A stretch of DNA of 41,350 nt from a virus. The DNA is taken from positions 1-41,350 of the IMG/VR virus record IMGVR_UViG_3300025305_001987; one strand, 5' to 3'. Position numbers and translations under genes: made by a program. The notes below the pieces were generated by a model that was not told where the DNA came from, ran no database searches, and worked only from the letters and a program-made list of their open reading frames with translations. This document shows, piece after piece, positions 27,838-34,462 of this stretch (position 1 is the first letter of the stretch; each line of letters begins with the position of its first letter).

Positions 27838-28906
27838 AGAAGAAATTGGGGAAAATGCTGACTATCTATTTCCTGAAATAGACAATTTAGATTTTGAAGC
27901 TGACCTTGATAAAGCATTTGAGGAAATAGAGGCTTTACATCGTGATAAGAATGGTGATGAATCTTTAGAAAAATCCACCGTTCCGCTTCAACTTGGATTT
28001 CCACCGATACCAGATATAGCTACTCTTGAATATTATGATTGGGTTGATGAGGTCATCTCTAAAGCAGGGCTTGTGTTTGGGGGAAATCAACCACCGGGAA
28101 CAAAAACTATTGGACGTTCTGCTGAGTTGCGTTTATACAGCACTCTTCAGGATGCTGTTCAGTCATTTTTAGAAACACTTGATGGAACAGAGCATCAGCA
28201 AGAAGTTGTGGATGCGGTTCGGGAAGTAATTTCTCGATGGGCTGATGTAAATATTCCTCTGATGAACAGGACGTTTGAAGAACTATTTAAGCGTGGTCTG
28301 GAAGCTGGCTTGGTAGCGGTTGGTCAGAGGCTTGATGTGGGTGACCAGAAAGTACTGGAACTTCTCAGAGAGTCTGAATTAAAAATGGGTAGTAGGATAG
28401 TTCTATTTTCTGAGGATGTAGCGAATCAATATGAGAAGGTAATTCATAGAAATTTTGAACCAACTGAAGTATTTAATCTTCCAGCATTGGTGCGTCAGAT
28501 GGGTGATGTGGCCCCGGCTAGACGATTTGAGTTAGAGCGAATAGCGAGAACTGAAGTTGGTCAAACTAGCGGTATAGGTAGATTTTGGGGATGGGCTAAA
28601 AATCCAGAGGATTTATATTATTTCCAATACTATTGGAACTCTACTCCTGATACCCGGCGCAGAAAGATGAAAGAAATTAGACAAGCGTGGAATCCTTTGA
28701 CTTGGGATGAGGCGTGGTTTTTGTGGAGTCATAACAAACAGATGGTAGATGGGAAATGGCAGGTTGGAAATATTAATTGTCGATGTACGGTTGCTCGTAG
28801 TCCTTCTGAGAGTGGGGAGGAATTTAGGGGGAATAGATTTATTGGTAGAGAAGATATGTTTGAGCGAACACTTGATGTAATAATGCCTTGGGAAGAAGAA
28901 GCGTAA
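27824..28906 (+). CDS. MuF/SPP1 gp7-like head morphogenesis protein
   Basis: A 360-aa protein. The C-terminal half carries the Phage_Mu_F pattern: ERIARTEVGQTSG near residue 240, a Trp/Arg-rich middle (RRRKMKEIRQAWNP) and a terminal NCRC near 317-321. The N terminus is acidic and overlaps the end of the polyvalent gene. In known phages MuF-family proteins bind the portal or enter the procapsid in few copies and are often fused to toxins; here the effector genes sit just upstream as separate ORFs. That adjacency supports a head-packaging role for the upstream proteins. No toxin domain is fused to this copy, and no type A or B module is present. Confidence 0.85.
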   Translation: MNKDKEEIGENADYLFPEIDNLDFEADLDKAFEEIEALHRDKNGDESLEKSTVPLQLGFPPIPDIATLEYYDWVDEVISKAGLVFGGNQPPGTKTIGRSAELRLYSTLQDAVQSFLETLDGTEHQQEVVDAVREVISRWADVNIPLMNRTFEELFKRGLEAGLVAVGQRLDVGDQKVLELLRESELKMGSRIVLFSEDVANQYEKVIHRNFEPTEVFNLPALVRQMGDVAPARRFELERIARTEVGQTSGIGRFWGWAKNPEDLYYFQYYWNSTPDTRRRKMKEIRQAWNPLTWDEAWFLWSHNKQMVDGKWQVGNINCRCTVARSPSESGEEFRGNRFIGREDMFERTLDVIMPWEEEA

Positions 28907-29899
28907 ATGCTTTTCCAAGAATTTGCTTGCAATGGTTTATGGGTAGCTTCTTCTAATGGAGATTATAATGATAGGGTTTGGATTAGGGATTCTGTATTCA
29001 TTATCCTCACTCATATGGAGATGGGTGAGACACAAATAGTGCAAGATGCTTTGAATACCATAGGGGATTTATGGGATGTATCTTCTGAAAATAATGATTA
29101 TGCTAGACCAGCCGTGTGTTATTCTTGTGATTTAAAATCTGTAAGTGTTCCAAATTATCTTACTGGGGAATCAGCAGACATACAAAATGATACATTAGGA
29201 GAGGTTTTATGGATTTATTGTGAGGCGTATGAAAGGGGGTATGCTTTTACGCCGAATTGGGATAGAGTCATAGCAAATATTCTCGCTACTCTTTTCAAGG
29301 AGCGATATTGGGAGCAATCAGATTCTGGTTTTTGGGAGATGGAGACAGCATTACGAGCATCTAGTGTAGGAATATGTGTCGCTGGTCTGAGAAGATTGCT
29401 ATCCATAGATTCTAGGGAATGGAGTTCTAGTTGGGATGCTGAGAAAGTTAGAACTTTATTGGAAAAGGGTTATGAAACTTTATACAAATTATTGCCGAAT
29501 GAAACATCTAATAGAGCATATGATTCATCCTTATTGTATCTTATTTGGCCCTTTACTGTTGTGGATGGGGTTATGGCTCTACAAATTATTGGCAGGGTAT
29601 TAGGGAATTTAAGAGGTTGGGTAGGTTTTAGGAGATTTGTAAATGACCCGTATTATTTACAGGGGGGAGAAGTTGCTGAGTGGGGAATGACTTCCCCCCA
29701 TATGTTACTCTGTATGAATCAGATTGGTCTATACCCTGTTGAGGAAGACCCAAAGGATTGGCGAACTATTAAATTATTGGAAGAGAAAAATTACCCTGAA
29801 AGTTTTGTTGGTGTAGAGAAAGAACCAAATGTGAATACCCCATTAGCGTGGACAAAAGCAATGTGTTTATTAGCTAAATTGAAGTTGAGTCCAAATTGA
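28907..29899 (+). CDS. GH15/phosphorylase-kinase-alpha-like (alpha/alpha)6-barrel protein
   Basis: A 330-aa protein starting directly after the MuF stop codon. Several stretches follow the GH15 glucoamylase/phosphorylase b kinase alpha family: RVWIRDSVF (23-31), QNDTLGEVLW (93-102), GFWEMETALRASSVG (141-155), SSLLYLIWPF around 206-215, GFRRFVNDPYY, and a C-terminal E...EKEPNVNTPLAW (298-315). Glu144 and the Glu cluster 298-306 sit where this family has its acid/base carboxylates. It lacks a signal peptide and extra domains and is shorter than bacterial glucoamylases. A virion-associated glycan hydrolase or an inactive structural barrel are both possible. The match was made by eye. Confidence 0.65.
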   Translation: MLFQEFACNGLWVASSNGDYNDRVWIRDSVFIILTHMEMGETQIVQDALNTIGDLWDVSSENNDYARPAVCYSCDLKSVSVPNYLTGESADIQNDTLGEVLWIYCEAYERGYAFTPNWDRVIANILATLFKERYWEQSDSGFWEMETALRASSVGICVAGLRRLLSIDSREWSSSWDAEKVRTLLEKGYETLYKLLPNETSNRAYDSSLLYLIWPFTVVDGVMALQIIGRVLGNLRGWVGFRRFVNDPYYLQGGEVAEWGMTSPHMLLCMNQIGLYPVEEDPKDWRTIKLLEEKNYPESFVGVEKEPNVNTPLAWTKAMCLLAKLKLSPN

Positions 29900-29910
29900 T
29901 TTGTTTTATT

Positions 29911-29925
29911 AGTATTACAAATACT
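29911..29925 (+). promoter_or_regulatory. Palindrome, probable operator of the XRE regulator
   Basis: Perfect inverted repeat with 6-base arms (agtatt/aatact) around a 3-base centre. It covers the -35 zone of the promoter whose -10 is at 29936, immediately before the XRE gene, so autorepression is likely. Confidence 0.55.
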
Positions 29926-29941
29926 ATTTATATGATATAAT
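29913..29941 (+). promoter_or_regulatory. Extended -10 sigma70-type promoter
   Basis: Consensus TATAAT at 29936-29941 preceded by TG one base upstream (TGaTATAAT). The -35 region is poor (tattac at 17-base spacing), as is typical of extended -10 promoters. It would drive the XRE gene and the abutting gp10-like gene. Confidence 0.65.
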
Positions 29942-29964
29942 GCAAGTTATATTTGGATTGTTAT

Positions 29965-30240
29965 ATGTATAATGCAAGAGTTGTGGTTGGTAAGACAATC
30001 TCAGATGCTAGAAAAACTAGAAATTTGAATCAGTGGCAACTAGCAAAATTGTTGGGTGTCACACAGCCATATATATCTAGTTTAGAAAATGGAAAGGGAA
30101 ATATCACGATTGACCAAGTATCAGATATTTTGGAATTGTTGGATTTTAGGATTGATATACAGTTGAAACCATTTAGGTTGACCGATGAAGAATCTCAAAA
30201 GTTGGATAAAGTTAATCAATTATTGCTAGGAACTTTGTAG
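29965..30240 (+). CDS. XRE/HipB-type helix-turn-helix regulator
   Basis: A 91-aa protein. The HTH region is clear: VGKTISDARKTRNLNQWQLA then LLGVTQPYISSLENG, the usual Cro/C1-type pattern with recognition helix TQPYISSLE. A TTG 12 bases upstream is in frame, but the ATG at 29965 fits the length of small HipB/HigA-type proteins. No toxin partner is adjacent: the flanking genes are the GH15-like protein and an HK97 gp10-like protein, so a plain phage regulator is more likely than an antitoxin. The stop codon abuts the next ATG. The palindrome upstream suggests autoregulation. Confidence 0.85.
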   Translation: MYNARVVVGKTISDARKTRNLNQWQLAKLLGVTQPYISSLENGKGNITIDQVSDILELLDFRIDIQLKPFRLTDEESQKLDKVNQLLLGTL

Positions 30241-30765
30241 ATGGCAGATTTAAATTCACTTATAATGGACGCTATCGTAAAGGGAATTCAGGCAAACGCT
30301 GACCGTATTTTTCAAATTTCCCAAAATACAGAAGGGTGTTTCGTTCCAGTTAACACTGGTTTTTTGAAGCAGTCTGGTGGGGTAGAGTCTTTACCAGATG
30401 GGGCTTCTATACGATATAGGGCTGACTATGCGGCAGATATTGAATTTGGTACTCAGGGGGAGTCGTGGTCTGGTAGTCAAGATGTTCGTGTAAGAAGCCA
30501 TAAACGTACTGGCTATACACGAAAAGATGGGACTTATGTGAGTTCTCATAATGTAAGTGGGCATACTAAACACTACGAAACTTCTAGATTGATTGGATTT
30601 AGACCCAAAGATGGGAAAGGTCGAAGCCAAAATAAAATTTATCGGGTTATGTCTGCTAAAAATGCTACTGAGGGTCAATTCTTTCTTACTAGGGCTATAC
30701 AGGAAGGAATTCACTTTCTTCCTACAGATATGGAAGTATATCTCAAAAGATTAGAACAACTTTAA
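30241..30765 (+). CDS. HK97 gp10-like tail/head-completion protein
   Basis: A 174-aa protein with the gp10-family layout: an N-terminal helix, FVPVNTGFLKQSG near residues 36-48, ASIRYRADYAADIEFGTQG (about 58-76), and a C-terminal helix beginning GQFFLTRAIQEG. Members sit at the head-tail connection or in early tail assembly. An insertion carries RKDGTYVSSHNVSGHTKHY with several histidines, a motif also seen in some phage gp10 variants. It begins at the base after the XRE stop, so the two are cotranscribed. Isolated from other connector genes in this window. Confidence 0.75.
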   Translation: MADLNSLIMDAIVKGIQANADRIFQISQNTEGCFVPVNTGFLKQSGGVESLPDGASIRYRADYAADIEFGTQGESWSGSQDVRVRSHKRTGYTRKDGTYVSSHNVSGHTKHYETSRLIGFRPKDGKGRSQNKIYRVMSAKNATEGQFFLTRAIQEGIHFLPTDMEVYLKRLEQL

Positions 30766-30777
30766 AGGGGATTTTAT

Positions 30778-31005
30778 ATGCAACAACAGAGAAATTCAGA
30801 CAAGGATATTAGTCAGAGTGCGAATCCTGCACAGCTTCATATTATGGAATCTTATGGTAATATGGCTGGAGATTTATATAATCTTCTGGAGATTGCTTTC
30901 CCGGTAGAGGCGCAATATACAGCGGTGAAAAAGCGATTGAACGATATTATTTATGGGAAACGCAATGAATTGCTATTTTATTTTAAGGATTACAGTGCAG
31001 AGTAA
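30778..31005 (+). CDS. Small protein of unknown function
   Basis: 75 residues, with an AAAGGGG ribosome-binding site before ATG and 12 bases after the gp10-like gene. The N terminus is polar (MQQQRNSDKD); the rest is predicted helix with AGDLYNLLEIAFPVEAQY and KKRLNDIIYGKR. No family recognised. It may be a small head or connector component. Confidence 0.65.
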   Translation: MQQQRNSDKDISQSANPAQLHIMESYGNMAGDLYNLLEIAFPVEAQYTAVKKRLNDIIYGKRNELLFYFKDYSAE

Positions 31006-31117
31006 TTTTTTAGATGGTGTTAGTTAAGAGTTACTGGGTATGATAGTTTAGTATCTCAAGCGTAGCATTAGAGAGGTATACTATTTTAATTTCGGATAGT
31101 TATTATGTTGGTGCTGA
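31006..31117 (+). other. Intergenic leader before the protease gene
   Basis: 112 bases with no convincing ORF. It includes gagaggtatacta (31073-31085), which resembles the sequence just before the ATG at 14877 (gaggtatactaatg) but here has no start codon. A TATACT at 31077 could be a -10, but no good -35 is present. No terminator hairpin is visible. Confidence 0.4.
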
Positions 31118-33277
31118 ATGTCAAATCCATATTTTTTTCTTAAAACCTATCGTAATATTGTCAAAAAGATTTCCAATCAAGATGAGATAGGAAAACTTTA
31201 TTATGATTTAATGTTTCGTTTGCCAGAGAAACATTATCTTCAGAAATGGTTTGATGATACTAGACCCAATTTAGTAAAACAATCTATAGCTATTGACGCT
31301 GTTGCCAATGAAATTCATCAAAATGGTGATTCTACATTGCAAGAGATTTATCCCGGCGCACAATGGAGTATTTTTAAAGAAAATTTAGACACTCTTTCAG
31401 GGCTTGAGAAAGAGAGTGATGTTAGAAAGGCAAATCGTGGGTACTATTCTCCCATAGTCAATGAATCTAAATTTGTGTTTTTGCGTAAAGCCGTTAATAT
31501 TGAGGATATTCCTCAAGTTGGGCGAACAACTAAAGACGATATATCAGAGGCGATTGCAACATATGAAAAACTTGATAAGGTCGATTTAACTTCTCCAGCC
31601 GAATTGCTTACATTGGCTCGATATTATGGGGAGGATAGTACATACTATCGAAAAGCCGAAATTAAAGGTTTATTTGATGCTGAAGAAGACCCACTTGTGG
31701 TTGGTGGGCCAGCTTCTGTTGAAATGGTAGATTCTGAAGGTCATTTAATTACCAGTGAGGCACTATCTGAGGCATTCTCTCGATTTATGGAAAATATTAG
31801 GCTTCAAAACATTCAATTATTTCACTCTGATGTGCAAATTGGTTGGCCTTTAAAAGCGTATATCTCTCCGAATGGAGAAGTTTTTAAATCCGGTGTTGAT
31901 GATAAGGGATTATGGCTTATCTCTGAATTGAGAGATGATATTAGCATTGCGAAACGAACTGCTGATGAAATCCATAAGGGTAACATTCAATCTTATTCAA
32001 TAGCTGGAAATGCTACGGACACCAAACAAGTCACTAAGGGTGTCCAAACTTTTATGCAAGTCGATAAGATGGATTTGGTTGAAGTTACTCTGTGTGAAAA
32101 AGGGGTAAATCAGGGAGCATTTTTCAATATTTTGAAGAGTGAAAATGCAGCAACCAAATCTTGTGCAGATGGAAGTTGTATTCCTGTCTTTAAAGAAAAT
32201 TTGCCTTCACATACCCGAATTGATACACATGAATGGGGCGCATTAATTACTGATGATAAAAGCAGAGTTATTATCTGTGCTGATAGGTCAAATTCGATAA
32301 CAGATGCTTTATCGCTAGAGCTACGAAAATTTGTTAGCGATGAAATACCTATAGTTGTCGAACCCGGCCCGTATTTCAATTGTGTGCCTTTATTGAAGGC
32401 TGATTTTACTACTGTTGAGAAACAAGGACTGAATCTCCAAGATATTAATACATCTATTTTAGAAGATGTTTCAGACCATATTGAAGCGATTTCTGAGGAT
32501 GAGTTATCTACTACTGAGCAACTAGATTGTTACGGATACCATACTCAGAATTTTGATATATGTCCGAAGTCTGTTGAAGCATTTTCTAAATTATGCCAGT
32601 ATGAAGATATGGAAATACAAGAGAAGGTCATTGAGGCCGTAAAGCTCACTGATTCCTTCTTAGGATTAGAAAAAGAGGTCATAGAATTAGAGAATTCTAC
32701 TGAAGACGATATTGAGAATATGTCTAAAATGATTAGCGATTCTCACTATCTTATAGGTGAGATTAGTGTCTTAATAGAGAAAGATTTAGAGGATGAGTTT
32801 GATTACAGTATAAACCACTTTATGAACGTCTTAGATAAATTCAATGCGTCTGATATAGACTCCTCTGAGGATAATTTGATTTTACTGGAGGAATCTAATT
32901 ATCGACCATCAGAAAAAGAAGCGGCTGAATGTCATACCTGTGAATTTTTTGCTGATGGTGGATGGTGTACAAAACTTCACATGATTGTAGACCCCGAATA
33001 TGTGTGTGATTATTTTAATGCCATGCCGGGTGCGTCTGAAGCCGAAGAGTGGGCCGAAGTTTCCCGACAGGGCTACGAGTTAGAGGAATTGTTTACTAAA
33101 AAAGGAGATATTATGGAAACATCGCTGGGACATCTAAATGAATGGCTGGAAAAATCTGATGATGATGATTGGGACGTTTCTGACAATGAAAAGGAACGTC
33201 AAGACATTATGAAACAATTTTATACAGACATTCTTATGATGGTTGATGAGGATGGCAATCCTGTGGATGAGAAATAA
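31118..33277 (+). CDS. XkdF-like prohead protease fused to an acidic scaffold-like region
   Basis: A 719-aa protein. The protease core lies about 225-345: FHSDVQIG with His236, GLWLISELRDD, and IQSYSIAG with Ser294 (or Ser292) as likely nucleophile, then MDLVEVTLCEKGVNQGA. This matches the XkdF-type phage serine protease fold related to herpesvirus assemblins. The N-terminal 220 residues include another beta-rich region. The C-terminal half is acidic with an ECHTCEFF...GGWC...VCDYF cluster (Cys605, 608, 617, 630), like a small Fe-S or zinc site, and ends with HLNEWLEK near 672-679, the same helix tag as the cargo proteins. It probably directs procapsid maturation; the tag suggests shared sorting. 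Only ATG 31118 works: TGA precedes it directly. Confidence 0.82.
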   Translation: MSNPYFFLKTYRNIVKKISNQDEIGKLYYDLMFRLPEKHYLQKWFDDTRPNLVKQSIAIDAVANEIHQNGDSTLQEIYPGAQWSIFKENLDTLSGLEKESDVRKANRGYYSPIVNESKFVFLRKAVNIEDIPQVGRTTKDDISEAIATYEKLDKVDLTSPAELLTLARYYGEDSTYYRKAEIKGLFDAEEDPLVVGGPASVEMVDSEGHLITSEALSEAFSRFMENIRLQNIQLFHSDVQIGWPLKAYISPNGEVFKSGVDDKGLWLISELRDDISIAKRTADEIHKGNIQSYSIAGNATDTKQVTKGVQTFMQVDKMDLVEVTLCEKGVNQGAFFNILKSENAATKSCADGSCIPVFKENLPSHTRIDTHEWGALITDDKSRVIICADRSNSITDALSLELRKFVSDEIPIVVEPGPYFNCVPLLKADFTTVEKQGLNLQDINTSILEDVSDHIEAISEDELSTTEQLDCYGYHTQNFDICPKSVEAFSKLCQYEDMEIQEKVIEAVKLTDSFLGLEKEVIELENSTEDDIENMSKMISDSHYLIGEISVLIEKDLEDEFDYSINHFMNVLDKFNASDIDSSEDNLILLEESNYRPSEKEAAECHTCEFFADGGWCTKLHMIVDPEYVCDYFNAMPGASEAEEWAEVSRQGYELEELFTKKGDIMETSLGHLNEWLEKSDDDDWDVSDNEKERQDIMKQFYTDILMMVDEDGNPVDEK
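33125..33166 (+). repeat. LNEWLxK helix tag within the protease protein
   Basis: Encodes SLGHLNEWLEKSDD near the protease C terminus, followed by an acidic tail. The same short helix begins or ends cargo proteins at 7627, 8835, 9809, 9892, 15041 and 16376. Confidence 0.75.
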
Positions 33278-33419
33278 GCTACGTCCACAAATCTTTTTGG
33301 GAATGGTGCTTTTAGGTGGTATCTCCTTTTATTCTATTTCTAATGGGATGACTGATATTGCAACAGGTTGTATTACTCTATTAGGCGCACTTAGTATGAA
33401 AATTTTAGAGTCGGAGTAG
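33267..33419 (+). CDS. 50-residue membrane protein
   Basis: Overlaps the last 11 bases of the protease gene in another frame and ends 16 bases before the next ATG. The product begins MRNKLRPQ, then two hydrophobic stretches (IFLGMVLLGGISFYSI and IATGCITLLGALSM) separated by a short SNGMTD loop, with a charged end. This is the shape of a two-pass small membrane protein of the type common in phages. A holin or antiholin is possible, but no endolysin is nearby. It fills the only coding gap in this stretch. Confidence 0.65.
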   Translation: MRNKLRPQIFLGMVLLGGISFYSISNGMTDIATGCITLLGALSMKILESE

Positions 33420-33435
33420 GTTAGGGGATATTTTC

Positions 33436-33777
33436 ATGGAAACGGTAGACCAACTCAGATGGAAATTGGCAGAAAAGTTTATTGGTTTTAGGGAAGAATG
33501 TTCTACTCATGAACCTTCAGTGTGTTCTACCTGTTGTGATTTGGGGTATGTTCCTAAATTAGTTTTTGAATTGTTGAATGTGATAGATACATTGAGAGTA
33601 TCTATTTCTCATAATATCAAAGGCATGAGAAATGTCACAGTTTACACGTATTGGGGTGGTGAATATTATGCAGAGGGTGAATCTATAGATTTGGCATTGT
33701 GTAGAGCTATAGCCAATTCTATATTTAATCCAGATGATGGGATTGAGCTTGATTCGGATGATTCAGATGATGTTTAG
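33436..33777 (+). CDS. Unknown 113-aa protein
   Basis: Preceded by AGGGGAT eight bases before ATG. It has a cysteine set CSTHEPSVCSTCCDLG (residues 22-37) and a C-terminal half resembling the DUF-type TVYTYWGGEYYAEG, with ESIDLALCRAIA, a pattern common in small phage proteins that process an incoming ligand or describe sample values. It ends in an Asp-rich tail. No certain function. The end overlaps the start of the following gene. Confidence 0.7.
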   Translation: METVDQLRWKLAEKFIGFREECSTHEPSVCSTCCDLGYVPKLVFELLNVIDTLRVSISHNIKGMRNVTVYTYWGGEYYAEGESIDLALCRAIANSIFNPDDGIELDSDDSDDV

Positions 33778-34333
33778 AATACCTTGTACTAGAGAAATGA
33801 TTGATTCAGCTATAAGGAAAGCAGAAAAATTAGGTAAGTTAAATAATTCTATTACAGGTGGTGTGGGTAATATTGCTGGATATTTAGGGGAAGAGTCGGT
33901 AGCCTCTTGGTTGGGGTCTGAAATTATTTCTGATAGTTTTAATCATGACCAAATATTGAAAAATACTTCAGTGCGTCATCTTATACGAGATTCAAAGAAA
34001 GAGAAAACTATAGAGATAAAAACTAAACGAAGAACTGTTGTTCCTCTCCCTAATTATGATGCGTCTGTAGCCGAAACAAGTACCCATCAACATCCTGATG
34101 CATATATATTTGTAAGTTTACAATTTGATTTTAGTTTTCCAGACCGTAATGAGGTTTTAAGGTATAAGAATTTACGCAATATTTGGGTGGTGGGGCAAAA
34201 GGAACGAGAAAGCTATTTTAAGATAGCAAAATTTTATAGAATGGGGGATATAGACCCTAGCAATCGATTCAGAGTTAAAGCCAATATGTATAATGTAGCT
34301 ATCAAAGATTTAGATTCTATTGAGGATTTATGA
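33767..34333 (+). CDS. Putative PD-(D/E)XK nuclease-like protein
   Basis: About 188 aa from ATGATG at 33767/33770, which overlaps the upstream stop; a more upstream ATG at 33734 would only add residues encoded by the previous gene's Asp-rich tail in another frame. It has NIAGYLGEESVASWLG, then EIKTKRR (an E-x-K segment of the nuclease core) and SLQFDF/NIWVVGQKERE, GDIDPSNRF. The layout resembles phage conserved proteins of the restriction-endonuclease-like fold. The first acidic ligand is not certain. DNA processing is the likely role. Confidence 0.6.
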   Translation: MMFRIPCTREMIDSAIRKAEKLGKLNNSITGGVGNIAGYLGEESVASWLGSEIISDSFNHDQILKNTSVRHLIRDSKKEKTIEIKTKRRTVVPLPNYDASVAETSTHQHPDAYIFVSLQFDFSFPDRNEVLRYKNLRNIWVVGQKERESYFKIAKFYRMGDIDPSNRFRVKANMYNVAIKDLDSIEDL

Positions 34334-34388
34334 CTACCTAAAGATTTATTGATTAATTAACCTCTCAAAATTTTTTTGCTTATTGCTA

Positions 34389-34417
34389 TTGACAATAGAC
34401 GTTTATGGTGATACAAT
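34389..34417 (+). promoter_or_regulatory. Strong sigma70-type promoter
   Basis: TTGACA at 34389-34394, exactly 17 bases, then TACAAT at 34412-34417 with a TG extension one base before it. It sits in a 129-base gap before the helicase gene and is the best promoter in the window. Confidence 0.8.
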
Positions 34418-34462
34418 TACTTTGGAGTCAGAGACTAGGGCTAAAAGAGAGAGGGTAATTCA

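Noticed and set aside
29953-29964. TTG at 29953 as start of the XRE gene
   Set aside because: The ATG at 29965 gives the usual length for the family and is closer to expectation; the TTG has no better ribosome-binding site.
29953-30765. Toxin-antitoxin pair formed by the XRE gene and the next gene
   Set aside because: The neighbour is an HK97 gp10-like structural protein, not a HipA, HigB or RelE-type toxin.
33734-33766. Upstream ATG at 33734 for the nuclease-like gene
   Set aside because: It adds only residues from an alternate frame of the previous gene's Asp-rich tail and has no ribosome-binding site.
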